A stretch of DNA of 64,000 nt, taken from assembly GCF_000954115.1 (NCBI RefSeq), contig NZ_CP010797.1, positions 1,922,001-1,986,000 of the forward strand, in the 5' to 3' direction. How positions within the stretch are numbered: the stretch's first letter is position 1; the number at the start of each line of letters is the position of its first letter. Shown here piece by piece: positions 48,794 through 59,565 of this stretch. Under the pieces are notes generated by a model. The model made no database searches, was not told the origin of the DNA, and worked only from the letters and a program-made list of their open reading frames with translations. The position numbers were made by a program, and so were the translations under genes. The stretch is from Rhodococcus sp. B7740 (lineage in GTDB: Bacteria > Actinomycetota > Actinomycetes > Mycobacteriales > Mycobacteriaceae).

Positions 48794-49035
48794 GCCGCGT
48801 CACCTGCAGTGTCCTCGGAAGGACCAGATGCCAAGCCGAGCTCACGCTCGCGCAGGACGGTGTAGATGCGCGCGATCTCGTGACGGACGGTGCGCAGTCG
48901 ACGGTTGTTGTCCAACTGGCCGGTAGCCATCTGGAAACGAAGGTTGAACAGCTCTTCCTTCGACTCACGCAGCTTGGTGACCAGCTCTTCACCGGTGAGC
49001 TCGCGGAGCTCTGCGGCTGGGGTTCCGGTAGCCAT
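48790..49035 (-). CDS. rpmC: 50S ribosomal protein L29
   Basis: L29 (81 residues) is a helical hairpin with [20 protein letters not shown] and [14 protein letters not shown]. The C-terminal tail is acidic. It shares one base with rplP. Confidence 0.96.
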   Translation of the reverse strand: MATGTPAAELRELTGEELVTKLRESKEELFNLRFQMATGQLDNNRRLRTVRHEIARIYTVLRERELGLASGPSEDTAGDAA

Positions 49036-49451
49036 CAGAACTGCTCCTCCCTGGTGATGATGCGTGCCTTGATGGGCAGCTTGTGGATGGCGCGAGTCAG
49101 TGCCTCACGCGCGATGGTCTCGTCGGGGTACGACAGCTCGAAGAGCACGCGACCCGGCTTGACGTTCGCGATCCACCACTCGGGCGAACCCTTACCGGAA
49201 CCCATGCGGGTCTCGGCAGGCTTCTTGGTGAGCGGGCGGTCCGGGAAGATGTTGATCCAGACCTTGCCGCCACGCTTGATGTGGCGAGTGATCGCGATAC
49301 GAGCGGACTCGATCTGACGGTTGGTGATGTAGGCGGGCTCGAGAGCCTGGATGCCGTAATCACCGAATGTCACCTGAGTTCCGCCCTTGGCGGCACCCGA
49401 ACGCTTCGGGTGGTGCTGCTTGCGGTGCTTGACCCGGCGGGGGATCAACAT
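49035..49451 (-). CDS. rplP: 50S ribosomal protein L16
   Basis: L16 (138 residues) begins [20 protein letters not shown] and has [16 protein letters not shown] helices near the C-terminus. It organises the A-site tRNA region. It is followed at one base overlap by rpmC. Confidence 0.97.
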   Translation of the reverse strand: MLIPRRVKHRKQHHPKRSGAAKGGTQVTFGDYGIQALEPAYITNRQIESARIAITRHIKRGGKVWINIFPDRPLTKKPAETRMGSGKGSPEWWIANVKPGRVLFELSYPDETIAREALTRAIHKLPIKARIITREEQF

Positions 49452-49454
49452 GCG

Positions 49455-50682
<1,228 letters not shown>

Positions 50683-50686
<4 letters not shown>

Positions 50687-50964
50687 CGCCTCTTCGCCTT
50701 CCGGTCGTCCTTGATGTGACCCTTGAACGTGCGGGTCGGTGCGAACTCCCCGAGCTTGTGGCCGACCATGGAGTCGGACACGAACACCGGTACGTGCTTG
50801 CGACCGTCGTGGACGGCGAAAGTGTGACCGATGAAGTCGGGCAGGATTGTCGATCGACGGGACCAGGTCTTGATGACCTGCTTGGTTCCCTTGTCGTTCT
50901 GGACGTCAACCTTCGCGAGGAGGTGATCGTCTACGAACGGGCCTTTCTTCAGGCTGCGTGGCAT
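50683..50964 (-). CDS. rpsS: 30S ribosomal protein S19
   Basis: S19 (93 residues) reads [20 protein letters not shown] and carries [20 protein letters not shown] and [12 protein letters not shown]. It binds S13 in the head. It starts 13 bases downstream of rplB. Confidence 0.97.
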
Positions 50965-50977
50965 TCTGAACTCCCTC

Positions 50978-51814
50978 CTAGCGCTTGTTCTTGCCGGTAC
51001 GACGACGACGGACGATCAGCTTGTCGCTCGCCTTGTTCTTGCGGGTACGGCCTTCCGGCTGTCCCCAGGGGCTGACCGGGTGGCGTCCACCGGAGGTCTT
51101 GCCCTCGCCGCCACCGTGCGGGTGGTCGACCGGGTTCATCACGACACCACGAACGGTCGGGCGCTTGCCCTTCCAGCGCATGCGGCCGGCCTTGCCCCAG
51201 TTGATGTTCGACTGCTCGGCGTTGCCGACCTCGCCGACGGTTGCGCGGCAGCGCACGTCGACGCGACGGATCTCACCGGACGGCATACGCAGCGTGGCGT
51301 AGGGGCCTTCCTTACCGAGGAGCTGGATGCTCGCTCCAGCGGAGCGGGCCATCTTCGCGCCTCCACCCGGACGAAGCTCGACCGCGTGGATGGTCGTACC
51401 CGTCGGGATGTTGCGCAGGGGCAGGTTGTTGCCGGGCTTGATGTCGGCATTGGCACCCTGCTCGATCGGCGATCCCTGGGCGATGCCCTTGGGTGCGACG
51501 ATGTAGCGCTTCTCGCCGTCTGCGAAGTGCAGCAGTGCGATGTTCGCGGTGCGGTTGGGGTCGTACTCGATGTGAGCGACCTTGGCCGGCACGCCGTCCT
51601 TGTCGTTGCGACGGAAATCGATGAGACGGTACGCACGCTTGTGACCGCCACCCTTGTGCCGGGTGGTGATGCGACCGTGTGCGTTACGTCCACCGCGGCC
51701 GTGCAGCGGGCGGATCAGCGACTTCTCGGGGGTCGAACGCGTGATCTCAGCGAAATCGGAAACGCTGGAGCCACGACGGCCCGGGGTTGTCGGCTTGTAT
51801 TTACGGATTGCCAT
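50978..51814 (-). CDS. rplB: 50S ribosomal protein L2
   Basis: L2 (278 residues) is needed for subunit association and peptidyl transfer. [20 protein letters not shown] and [18 protein letters not shown], with the key histidine, are present. It starts at ATG 51814 after a 39-base gap from rplW. Confidence 0.97.
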   Translation of the reverse strand: MAIRKYKPTTPGRRGSSVSDFAEITRSTPEKSLIRPLHGRGGRNAHGRITTRHKGGGHKRAYRLIDFRRNDKDGVPAKVAHIEYDPNRTANIALLHFADGEKRYIVAPKGIAQGSPIEQGANADIKPGNNLPLRNIPTGTTIHAVELRPGGGAKMARSAGASIQLLGKEGPYATLRMPSGEIRRVDVRCRATVGEVGNAEQSNINWGKAGRMRWKGKRPTVRGVVMNPVDHPHGGGEGKTSGGRHPVSPWGQPEGRTRKNKASDKLIVRRRRTGKNKR

Positions 51815-51853
51815 GAGTCTTCTCGTCCTCTATATCCGAAGAGTCCCAGCCGC

Positions 51854-52159
51854 TTACGCGACCGGACCTCCGAAGATCTCGATGGGCTTGCTGTCGGCGG
51901 AGAGCGTTACGAGCGCGCGCTTGGTGTCCTTGCGCTTGCCGTAACCGAACCGGGTCCGCTTACGCTTGCCCTGACGGTTCATCGTGTTGACGCTGGTCAC
52001 GGTGACGTCGAAGATCTTCTCGACGGCAATCTTGATCTGCGTCTTGTTCGAGTCCGGGTGCACCAGGAACGTGTACGTGCCTTCTTCGATCAGTCCGTAG
52101 GACTTCTCGGAGATGACCGGTGCCAGCAAGATGTCGCGGGGATCGGCGATCGTGGTCAC
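51854..52159 (-). CDS. rplW: 50S ribosomal protein L23
   Basis: L23 (101 residues) is the trigger-factor and SRP docking protein at the exit. [20 protein letters not shown] and [20 protein letters not shown] match. It overlaps rplD by four bases. Confidence 0.97.
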   Translation of the reverse strand: MTTIADPRDILLAPVISEKSYGLIEEGTYTFLVHPDSNKTQIKIAVEKIFDVTVTSVNTMNRQGKRKRTRFGYGKRKDTKRALVTLSADSKPIEIFGGPVA

Positions 52160-52833
52160 TTGCTTGCCTCCTCGTTCTTTGCAGGCCCAGCGATGAAGGT
52201 GTTCAGCGCTTCCACGCTGAAAACGACATCATCGGCGTTGAGCACGTCGTAGGTGTTGAGCTGGTCGGGTGCGATGGGGTGCACGCCGTCCAGGTTCTGC
52301 ACGCTCTTCCAGGCTGCGATGTCCTCGCGGCCGACGACGAGCAGGACCTTCTTGCGGTCCGAGATCTCGGCGAGGAACGTCTTCGCACCCTTGGTGGACG
52401 GAACCTGTCCGGCAACCAGTTCGGTGATGACGTGCAGGCGCTCGCTGCGGGCCCGATCGGAGAGGGCTCCGCGCAGGGCGGCTGCCTTCATCTTCTTGGG
52501 GGTCCGCTGGCTGTAGTCGCGCGGCTGCGGTCCGTGGACCGTGCCACCGCCGACGAACTGAGGAGCGCGGGTCGAGCCCTGACGGGCGCGGCCGGTGCCC
52601 TTCTGCCGGTACGGCTTCTTGCCGCCGCCGCGAACCTCGCCACGAGTCTTCGTGGAGTGGGTTCCCTGACGAGCAGCTGCCAGCTGTGCGATGACGACCT
52701 GGTGCAGCAGCGCGATGTTCGCCGGAGCGTCGAAGATCTCCGCGGGGAGATCGACGGTGCCGTTGGTCTTGCCGCCGGCTTCCTTGACATCGAGCGTCAG
52801 CTTGGTCTCGGTGTTCTTCTCGAGGCTGGTCAT
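52156..52833 (-). CDS. rplD: 50S ribosomal protein L4
   Basis: L4 (225 residues) lines the exit tunnel. It has [20 protein letters not shown] and [20 protein letters not shown]. It overlaps rplC by four bases. In some bacteria L4 autoregulates the S10 operon through the leader. Confidence 0.97.
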   Translation of the reverse strand: MTSLEKNTETKLTLDVKEAGGKTNGTVDLPAEIFDAPANIALLHQVVIAQLAAARQGTHSTKTRGEVRGGGKKPYRQKGTGRARQGSTRAPQFVGGGTVHGPQPRDYSQRTPKKMKAAALRGALSDRARSERLHVITELVAGQVPSTKGAKTFLAEISDRKKVLLVVGREDIAAWKSVQNLDGVHPIAPDQLNTYDVLNADDVVFSVEALNTFIAGPAKNEEASK

Positions 52834-53495
52834 GCCCGTGCACCACCCTTCAATGCAGACTTGACGATCACGACGTTGCCGCGACGGCCCGGGATCGCTC
52901 CCTTGATCAGCAGCAGACCGTTCTCGCTGTCCACCTTGTGGACCGAGAGGTTCTGCGTCGTGACGCGGTCGCCACCCATACGTCCGGACATGCGCATTCC
53001 CTTGAAGACGCGACCGGGTGTGGCGCAGCCACCGATGGATCCGGGGCGACGGTGCACGGCCTGTGCACCGTGGCTCGCACCCTGACCCTTGAAGCCGTGA
53101 CGCTTCATGGTTCCGGCGAAGCCCTTGCCCTTGCTGGTGCCGGTGACGTCGACGTATGCGCCGTCCTCGAACACCGCAGCGGTGAGCTCCTGGCCGATCT
53201 CGAACTGCGAGGCGTCGGCTACGCGAATCTCCACGATGTGGCGACGCGGCGTGACACCTGCCTTCTCGAACTGGCCGGTGGTGGGCTTGTTCACCTTGCG
53301 CGGGTCGATCGCACCGAATGCGACCTGGACGGCGCTGTAGCCGTCACGTTCCTGGGTGCGGATCTGGGTGACCACGTTGGGGCCTGCCTTGATCACGGTC
53401 ACCGGAACGACGCGGTTGTTCTCGTCGAAGACCTGGGTCATTCCGAGCTTGGTGCCCAGAATTCCTGTCGCAGGCCGGTTCTTGTTATCAGTCAT
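52830..53495 (-). CDS. rplC: 50S ribosomal protein L3
   Basis: L3 (221 residues) has [20 protein letters not shown] and [19 protein letters not shown]. The ATG at 53495 has ggag at six to seven bases; a GTG at 53513 is another choice. It follows rpsJ by fifteen bases. Confidence 0.96.
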   Translation of the reverse strand: MTDNKNRPATGILGTKLGMTQVFDENNRVVPVTVIKAGPNVVTQIRTQERDGYSAVQVAFGAIDPRKVNKPTTGQFEKAGVTPRRHIVEIRVADASQFEIGQELTAAVFEDGAYVDVTGTSKGKGFAGTMKRHGFKGQGASHGAQAVHRRPGSIGGCATPGRVFKGMRMSGRMGGDRVTTQNLSVHKVDSENGLLLIKGAIPGRRGNVVIVKSALKGGARA

Positions 53496-53509
53496 CGTTG
53501 TCTCCGCGC

Positions 53510-53815
53510 TCACTGGATGTTGACGTCGACACTGGCCGGGAGGTCGATGCGCATGAGCGCGTCCACCGTCTTCGGTGTCGGGTCGAGGATGTCAATGAGC
53601 CGCTTGTGAGTACGCATCTCGAAGTGTTCGCGCGAGTCCTTGTACTTGTGCGGCGAACGGATGACGCAATACACGTTCTTCTCTGTCGGCAACGGCACCG
53701 GTCCGACGACGCGGGCACCCGTACGGGTGACCGTTTCGACGATCTTGCGCGCTGACGCGTCGATCGCCTCATGGTCGTAGGCCTTGAGCCTGATGCGGAT
53801 CTTTTGTCCCGCCAC
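53510..53815 (-). CDS. rpsJ: 30S ribosomal protein S10
   Basis: S10 (101 residues) reads [20 protein letters not shown] and ends [11 protein letters not shown]. The GTG start at 53815 fits the usual N-terminus. It opens the S10 operon downstream of a leader of about 400 bases. S10 also acts in antitermination with NusB. Confidence 0.97.
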   Translation of the reverse strand: MAGQKIRIRLKAYDHEAIDASARKIVETVTRTGARVVGPVPLPTEKNVYCVIRSPHKYKDSREHFEMRTHKRLIDILDPTPKTVDALMRIDLPASVDVNIQ

Positions 53816-54223
53816 GCTTAGTGTCCTTTTCTTGCCGCTTGGTCGTAGAACGGGCCGTTCGGCCTGCTCCACCTCGTCTGCACAGTCCCCGAGCCGTGGA
53901 AAACCCACCGACTCGAACTGCCTTCGTGCACACACGACAGTGAAAAACGTTGACGACCAGGCGTGGCCTGATTCCGTTGCCGCTCTTCATCTGTCATGGT
54001 TCTCCGGTCCACGCGGTCGGGCGTGTCGCGATTCCGCTCATTCTTCTGCGCTGAAACTTTCGCTTCAACCATCCGAATCGAACGAAATCTGCACCGATCG
54101 AGCTGGTGTTCCGGACGCGCTCACGTGGAGCGCTGGTCTCATGTTCTTGCTCAGTCGACCTTTCGGCCGACTCACCTGTTTCAGGCCGCACGCAAGCGCG
54201 TCCCGTGTCCAGGCAACCCGACC

Positions 54224-54252
54224 AGTATGCCGCAGACCGGGCAGCAGATCAA
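54224..54252 (-). promoter_or_regulatory. Candidate promoter of the S10 operon
   Basis: On the minus strand TTGATC (54252-54247) and CATACT (54229-54224) are spaced by 17 bases. Transcription would start near 54217, about 400 bases upstream of rpsJ. Confidence 0.45.
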
Positions 54253-54278
54253 CTCGGGGCCGATCGATCGCTACCGAG

Positions 54279-54302
54279 CTACCTTACCGAGCAGTAAGGT
54301 AG
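54279..54302. promoter_or_regulatory. TetR-type palindrome at the DUF4442 start
   Basis: ctaccttac (54279-54287) and gtaaggtag (54294-54302) are exact inverted copies around a six-base spacer. The second arm contains the only ribosome-site-like aagg before the ATG at 54307, so a bound repressor would block translation-site access and transcription. No TetR gene is in the window. Confidence 0.6.
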
Positions 54303-54306
54303 CGCC

Positions 54307-54801
54307 ATGACCACCCTCGAGAACACTACCGGGGCGACCTATCGCGCCTGGTCGAAGCTACCGAACAACACTGTCGGGTCCACTCTCTTCTCCGTCGGCA
54401 TGTGTCTGCGCGTTCCGTACTTCGCATCCGTGCTTCCCCGTGTCGTCGCGCTCGAGCCGGGACGCTGCGAGGTCACCGCGCCCAAGTGGTTAGGCATTCG
54501 GAACCACCTGGGCACCTTCCACGCCATCGCCGCGTGCAACCTCGCCGAGGTCGCCATGGGCATGCTCGCCGAGGCGACCGTCCCCACCACGCACCGATGG
54601 ATTCCCAAGTCCATGACTGTCCAGTACCTGACGAAGGCCACGACGTCGCTGCGCGCGGTCGCCGAACTCGACGAGGTCCCCGATTTCGGAACGATCACCG
54701 ACGGCATCGACATCGTCGTGCCCGTCGTGATCCGAGACACCTCGGGCATCGAGGTGGTGCACGCGGACATCACCATCTGGGTCTCCGCGGCGTCCCGTTG
54801 A
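54307..54801 (+). CDS. DUF4442 hotdog-fold protein
   Basis: This 164-residue protein has the hotdog-like pattern of the DUF4442/PaaI group. NHLGTFHAIAACNLAEVAMG near 65-85 is the conserved helix with the NHxG..H motif, and WIPKSMTVQYLTKATTSLRA is the second conserved segment. Such proteins bind or cleave acyl-CoA or acyl-carrier substrates. It begins at ATG 54307, directly after the palindrome at 54279-54302. It is 12 bases upstream of the dehydrogenase gene and is likely the first gene of its operon. Confidence 0.75.
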   Translation: MTTLENTTGATYRAWSKLPNNTVGSTLFSVGMCLRVPYFASVLPRVVALEPGRCEVTAPKWLGIRNHLGTFHAIAACNLAEVAMGMLAEATVPTTHRWIPKSMTVQYLTKATTSLRAVAELDEVPDFGTITDGIDIVVPVVIRDTSGIEVVHADITIWVSAASR

Positions 54802-54813
54802 CATACTCGACCG

Positions 54814-55722
54814 ATGAACTCGGTGACACGGTCGCGGTCCCATGACTCGGTAGTGGTGGTCGGAGGTTCGGGAGCGGTGGGCCGCCTGATGGTCGACCTG
54901 CTGCTCGCGGACGGGGTACCGGTGACCGTCGTGGACGTGCACGCTGGCCCGGAGCTCGACGGTTCGACGGTGATCGCCGGCGACATCACCGCCCCCGCCG
55001 AGCCGGTCGAATCGGTGCTGAGAGAAGCGACGACGGTGATTCTGGCCGTCCCCGAATCCGTGGCGCTGCGGGCCGACCTGTCCGCCGTGCGCGCCGACGC
55101 CCTGCTGGTGGAGACCCTGTCGGTGAAGTCCGGCTTCTCCCACCATGTACAAGGCGCGCGTCCGATCGGTGCCACGCTGGGAATCAATCCCATGTTCGCC
55201 CCGTCGCTCGGAATGGCCGGACGCCCGGTTGCTGCCGTCGTGCATCGACCCGGCCCGCCGGTGGATGCCTTCCTGGACGGCATCTCGCGGTGGGGCGCTC
55301 GGGTGGTCCTTCTCGACGCCGCACGTCATGATCGCCTCGCCGCGGCGACGCAGGCGCTGACGCACGCCAGCGTCCTGGCGTTCGGACTGGCTCTGGCCGA
55401 ACTGGACCTTCCGTTCGTCGACATCGACGCCGTTGCGCCTCCCCCGCACGCGTCGATGCTCGCGATACTGGCACGGATCACCGGCGGGGAACCCGAGGTC
55501 TACTGGGATGTTCAGGCCGGCAATCCCCACGCGGCCGAGGCCAGGGCGGCGTTGCATCGCGCGACGCAGACGGTGAGCGAGACCGTCGATTCCGGTGACG
55601 AGGCCGACTTCGCCGCTCTGTTGGCGCAGGCCGAGGCCGCTCTGGGTGGGAACGGGGATCGGTATCGGGCGGTGTGCGCGGAGATGTTCGGTATCGTTCG
55701 AGGTAGCAGTGGTAACCGATGA
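54814..55722 (+). CDS. Prephenate dehydrogenase family protein, PapC/CmlC-like
   Basis: This 302-residue NAD-dependent dehydrogenase has VVVVGGSGAVGRLMVDLLLADG at the N-terminus (Rossmann) and LLVETLSVKSGF near 90. The active-site segment reads GINPMFAPSLG where E. coli TyrA has GLHPMFGPD. The C-terminal helical domain is complete. In PapC/CmlC the substrate is 4-amino-4-deoxyprephenate, so the change in this segment is of interest. The ATG at 54814 is 12 bases past the DUF4442 stop. Its stop overlaps the N-oxygenase start (ATGA). Assignment to the amino-substrate branch is inference from context. Confidence 0.75.
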   Translation: MNSVTRSRSHDSVVVVGGSGAVGRLMVDLLLADGVPVTVVDVHAGPELDGSTVIAGDITAPAEPVESVLREATTVILAVPESVALRADLSAVRADALLVETLSVKSGFSHHVQGARPIGATLGINPMFAPSLGMAGRPVAAVVHRPGPPVDAFLDGISRWGARVVLLDAARHDRLAAATQALTHASVLAFGLALAELDLPFVDIDAVAPPPHASMLAILARITGGEPEVYWDVQAGNPHAAEARAALHRATQTVSETVDSGDEADFAALLAQAEAALGGNGDRYRAVCAEMFGIVRGSSGNR

Positions 55723-56708
55723 CCACGAGTACGAGCGCGGAGGCGAGGCACACGATGTTGGAACAGCCGTCGTTGCCGGAGTTCGATTCCGACGATGTCG
55801 TCGAGAGTGCGGTCGTCGCTCGGTTGGCGAAGAACTGGTCGCAGCGCGCGACGGTCAAGAAGCCCGAGCCCGAGCTGGACGATCTGTTCGACACCACCAA
55901 GCAGGATTTCCCCGACGCTCTGATCCCCTTCGGCGAGCACGACACCTTCACCGGTGCCACTGCCGAGCAGCAGGATCGACTGCGTGCCTGGGGTTGGATC
56001 GCGTTCAACAAGAACGTGATGGACGTCGAGCAGCACGTCGTTCATCCCGGTTTCGCTCTGTTGGCGCAGGACGTGTTCGAGACCGGGATGGGTGACACCC
56101 TCGCTGTGGCGGTCACCCAGGCCATGGTGGACGAGCAGTACCACACCCTCATGCACCTCAACGCGAGCGCTGCGACCAGACGCGGACGCGGGTGGGCTCT
56201 GTCGGAACGATCGTTGCCGTTCAGCTCCACCGTGCGCAGGCAGCGTGCGGCGCAGGCGACCAGTGACGACCCCTGGTCGGCGGCGATCAGCTCGCTTGCG
56301 TTCATGACGGTTGCAGAGATCTCCATCACCTCGTATCTGGACCTGATCGAGGACGACGACATCATTCAGCCCATCAACCGGGCCACCGTCAAACTGCACA
56401 ACCGCGACGAGTACTGCCATGCGTCGATCGCCGACGACATGGCTGCGATCGTCTTCGACCGGCTCCGCCCCGACGACCGCCGGAAGTTCCTGGACGGGCT
56501 GGTCGACGGCATGGACGCGTTCTCGAGCAGCGACTTCTCCACCTGGGGACGCATTCTCGAACTCGAGGGCGTGCGCGGTGGCGGGCAGATGCTGGTCGAC
56601 GTCGAGCAGGACAAGAGCCGCCGCGCGTTGGTTCAGGACTACAGCGGGTTGCGGTCTCTGTGCCGCAAACTCGACGTCGAGAACAGTATCGATATCGACT
56701 GGGACTGA
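55719..56708 (+). CDS. AurF/CmlI-like di-iron N-oxygenase
   Basis: This 329-residue protein belongs to the p-aminobenzoate N-oxygenase family. All metal-ligand motifs are kept: E104 (MDVEQHVVHPG), E139-H142 (DEQYH), E200 (TVAEISI), and H227, E231 and H234 (HNRDEYCH). These match the seven ligands of AurF (E101, E136, H139, E196, H223, E227, H230, from memory). Such enzymes oxidise an arylamine to nitro. The start overlaps the dehydrogenase stop (ATGA). It strongly suggests a nitro or hydroxylamino product. The real substrate is unknown. Confidence 0.85.
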   Translation: MTTSTSAEARHTMLEQPSLPEFDSDDVVESAVVARLAKNWSQRATVKKPEPELDDLFDTTKQDFPDALIPFGEHDTFTGATAEQQDRLRAWGWIAFNKNVMDVEQHVVHPGFALLAQDVFETGMGDTLAVAVTQAMVDEQYHTLMHLNASAATRRGRGWALSERSLPFSSTVRRQRAAQATSDDPWSAAISSLAFMTVAEISITSYLDLIEDDDIIQPINRATVKLHNRDEYCHASIADDMAAIVFDRLRPDDRRKFLDGLVDGMDAFSSSDFSTWGRILELEGVRGGGQMLVDVEQDKSRRALVQDYSGLRSLCRKLDVENSIDIDWD

Positions 56709-56829
56709 CTGCGGAGGTCACGCAGCGACGACCCACAAGTAACATCCACGGCGAATTTCGCTATCAAGTAGTGGCCCTCGACTCCACGGGGTCCGGTCCC
56801 ACCACTCCCCCCGACAGCTCGGAGATTCG

Positions 56830-57801
56830 ATGTCGTCAGCTCAACACGCAGCCGTACACGTGGAGGACGTACACAAGTCCTTCGGCGATGTGCAGGCGTT
56901 GCGCGGCATCAGCTTCTCCGCCGAGCGGGGAACGGTGCTGGGGATTCTGGGCCCGAACGGTGCAGGCAAGACGACGACGGTGAAGGTGCTCTCCACTCTG
57001 ATCGCACCCGACCGGGGCAGGGCATTCGTCGCAGGTCACGATGTCGCGACCGACGCTCCGGCAGTGCGCCGCTCGATCATGATGACCGGGCAGTACGCGG
57101 CCCTCGACGACACTCTGTCCGGCCGCGAGAACATCGAGCTCTTCGGCCGTCTGATGGGTCTGGACAAGAAGGCCGCGAAGGCCCGAGCCAAGGCGCTGCT
57201 CGACGAGTTCGACCTGTCCGACACCGGCAAGCGGCCCGTCCGTGGCTACTCGGGCGGTATGCGTCGGCGCATCGACATCGCCTGCGGCCTCGTCGTGCGG
57301 CCGGAGGTCGTGTTCCTGGACGAGCCGACCACCGGACTCGATCCCCGCAGTCGGCAGGGCGTCTGGTCGTTGGTCGAGGCACTCAAGTCGCAGGGCATCA
57401 CTGTGCTGTTGACGACGCAGTATCTCGAAGAAGCAGATGTCCTGAGCGACAACATCATCGTCATCGACAAGGGCACGGTCATCGCGGAAGGCACCTCGGA
57501 CCATCTCAAGGCCATGACCGGCGGCAGCTATTGCGAGGTCGTTCCCCTCGATCCCGGCCAACTCCGCGCGGCCGCCGAAGCCCTCGGCGACATGGTTCCC
57601 GCTGCAGTTCACGCCGAGATCACCGCTGCCTCGGACCGGCTCTCTGTTCCTGCCCCCGACGGCGCAGCCACGCTGTCGGAAATCCTGCGCCGCATCGATG
57701 CGGTGGGCATCGTGCTCGCCGACATCGCCCTGCGCCGCCCGTCGCTCGACGACGTGTTCCTCACCCTCACCGGTCACTCGAAGACGAGCACCACAACATG
57801 A
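56830..57801 (+). CDS. ABC transporter ATP-binding protein, DrrA-like
   Basis: This 323-residue ATPase has Walker A GPNGAGKT (41-48), signature YSGGMRRR near 140, and Walker B EVVFLDEPTTGLDPRSRQG. The C-terminal 80 residues form the DrrA-type tail. The ATG at 56830 is 121 bases downstream of the N-oxygenase, so it may have its own promoter. It overlaps the first permease by ATGA. It is likely to export the product or a related compound. Confidence 0.92.
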   Translation: MSSAQHAAVHVEDVHKSFGDVQALRGISFSAERGTVLGILGPNGAGKTTTVKVLSTLIAPDRGRAFVAGHDVATDAPAVRRSIMMTGQYAALDDTLSGRENIELFGRLMGLDKKAAKARAKALLDEFDLSDTGKRPVRGYSGGMRRRIDIACGLVVRPEVVFLDEPTTGLDPRSRQGVWSLVEALKSQGITVLLTTQYLEEADVLSDNIIVIDKGTVIAEGTSDHLKAMTGGSYCEVVPLDPGQLRAAAEALGDMVPAAVHAEITAASDRLSVPAPDGAATLSEILRRIDAVGIVLADIALRRPSLDDVFLTLTGHSKTSTTT

Positions 57802-58655
57802 CGGCCACGACGCGAGGCGTAGCCGGTTCGCAGGCGAGGACCGTGCAGCGGACCGATGTCGGTTCGACGGCTCAGGAGCCCAAGCGACGGTCGAGGACGA
57901 AGCCGTCGGGATTCGTGCAGTGGCAGGCCCTCACCGGGCGTGCGCTGTGGACGATGCTCACCAAGGGTGAGTTGTTGGTCGCGGTCATCGCCCCGCTCAT
58001 CTTCACCGTCGGCTTCTACCTGCCGCTCAAGTTCGTCATGGGTCTGCAGGGCATCGACTACGCCCAGTTCCTGATGCCGATCATCGTGCTGCAGGCCATG
58101 GCGTTCACCGCGATCTCCGCGGCGCAGCGTGCCTCGGCCGAGGCTTTGAGTGGCCTGAATTCCCGGTTGAAGACCATGCCCGTCGTGCGGGGTGTGCCGC
58201 TGGTGTCGCGCATCTCGAGTGGTGTCGTCCGCTCACTGGTGTCTCTGGTGTCCGCTCTCGGCTTCGGTTACGTCATCGGCTTTCGATTCACTGCGGGATT
58301 CGGTCAGGCCCTGTTGTTCTGTGCACTGGCCATGCTGATCAGCACCACGTTGTCGATCGGTGCCGATGCGATCGGAACGCTGTCGAAGAGCCCCGAAGCG
58401 ACCAGCCAGGTGTTGACCCTGCCCCAGCTCATCCTCGGCATGGCCTCGTGCGGATTCGTTCCGGAGAGCGGTTTTCCCGAACTCATCCGCCCCTTCGTTC
58501 GCAATCAACCGATCTCTCAGTTCTCGTTCGCGATGCGAGACATGGCCGAGGGCGGAGTCACCTTTCAGGTGCTGTGGCCATCCCTCGCCTGGATCGCAGG
58601 CCTGATCGTGTTCTTCGTCCCGCTTGCCATCTGGGCGAGCTCTAGACCGGAATGA
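57798..58655 (+). CDS. ABC-2 type permease, DrrB-like
   Basis: This 285-residue protein has about six membrane helices, the first at WTMLTKGELLVAVIAPLIFT. It has the PQLILGMASCGFVPESGFPE loop near the C-terminus. The first 45 residues are hydrophilic. The ATG at 57798 overlaps the ATPase TGA. It pairs with the next permease to form a heteromeric exporter. Confidence 0.9.
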   Translation: MTATTRGVAGSQARTVQRTDVGSTAQEPKRRSRTKPSGFVQWQALTGRALWTMLTKGELLVAVIAPLIFTVGFYLPLKFVMGLQGIDYAQFLMPIIVLQAMAFTAISAAQRASAEALSGLNSRLKTMPVVRGVPLVSRISSGVVRSLVSLVSALGFGYVIGFRFTAGFGQALLFCALAMLISTTLSIGADAIGTLSKSPEATSQVLTLPQLILGMASCGFVPESGFPELIRPFVRNQPISQFSFAMRDMAEGGVTFQVLWPSLAWIAGLIVFFVPLAIWASSRPE

Positions 58656-58665
58656 CGAGTCCGAG

Positions 58666-59520
58666 ATGACCATGTCCGAAGCGTCGGTGAACGCTGCTCG
58701 CGTATCCAACTTGACCTTTCCCGAACCCAACATGGCCCTGCGAGAAGGGTCGATCCGCGCGCTCGGGACGCACAGTCTGATCCAGGCCAAGCGACTTCTG
58801 ATGCGGTGGATGCGCGATCCGTCGACGATGATCCAAGCCTTGCTGTACCCCGCGTTGATGCTGGTCATGTTCCGGGTCGTACTCGGCAACTCGATCTCCG
58901 CGGCCACCGGAGCCCCGGCCATCTACGGCCAGGTTCCGATGATCGCTCTCGTCGGGGCCATGTTCGGGTCCATCGTCAGCGCTGTCGGTCTCAAGGGCGA
59001 GCGGAAATCGGGCTTGCTGTCCAGGTTCTGGACGACACCGACTCACCGTGCCGCCGGCCTGCTCGGCAGAATGATCGCCGAAGCCGTCCGAGTGCTCGTC
59101 ACCACCACCGTCATCATCGCTGCCGGAGTGGCGATGGGGTTCAGATTCACCCAGGGGTTCCAGGCCGGACTCTTGTTGCTTCTGATTCCGGTCGTGTTCG
59201 GTATCGGGTTCGCGGTGATGGTCACGTTCCTCGCGACCGTCGCCGGTAATGCTCCCCTGGTGGAACTGGTCTCGATCTTCTGCACCCTGTTGATGTTCTT
59301 CAATGCCGGCTTCGTTCCGGTTCTGGCGTATCCGCTCTGGCTGCAGCCGGTCGTCGCAGCTCAACCGATGTCGGTCGCGGTCGATGCCATGAGGAACCTC
59401 GCTCTCGGAGGTCCGGTCATGACACCGGTGCTCCAGACGTTGGCGTGGTCTCTGGGTCTGGTCGTGGTGTTCCTCTATCCTGCAATTCGGGGGTACAAGA
59501 AGGCATCCGCGACCGGCTGA
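58666..59520 (+). CDS. ABC-2 type permease, DrrC-like
   Basis: This 284-residue membrane protein has about six helices, starting at STMIQALLYPALMLVMFRVV. It carries GERKSGLLSRFWTTPTHRAA, a coupling-helix region. The start is the ATG at 58666; an ATG six bases later is also possible. It begins about ten bases past the DrrB-like stop. Confidence 0.9.
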   Translation: MTMSEASVNAARVSNLTFPEPNMALREGSIRALGTHSLIQAKRLLMRWMRDPSTMIQALLYPALMLVMFRVVLGNSISAATGAPAIYGQVPMIALVGAMFGSIVSAVGLKGERKSGLLSRFWTTPTHRAAGLLGRMIAEAVRVLVTTTVIIAAGVAMGFRFTQGFQAGLLLLLIPVVFGIGFAVMVTFLATVAGNAPLVELVSIFCTLLMFFNAGFVPVLAYPLWLQPVVAAQPMSVAVDAMRNLALGGPVMTPVLQTLAWSLGLVVVFLYPAIRGYKKASATG

Positions 59521-59565
59521 TCGAATAGGCTCCGGCCGTCGATGGCCACGCTGGGAGGTGACGTC

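Larger units (their letters stand above)
53816..54306. other. Divergent gap between rpsJ and the DUF4442 gene
   Basis: This 491-base gap holds a candidate S10 promoter (54224-54252), a long rpsJ leader, and a 9-bp-arm palindrome next to the DUF4442 start. I see no gene. The leader may carry a ribosomal-protein-binding structure, but no shared one was recognised. Confidence 0.5.
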
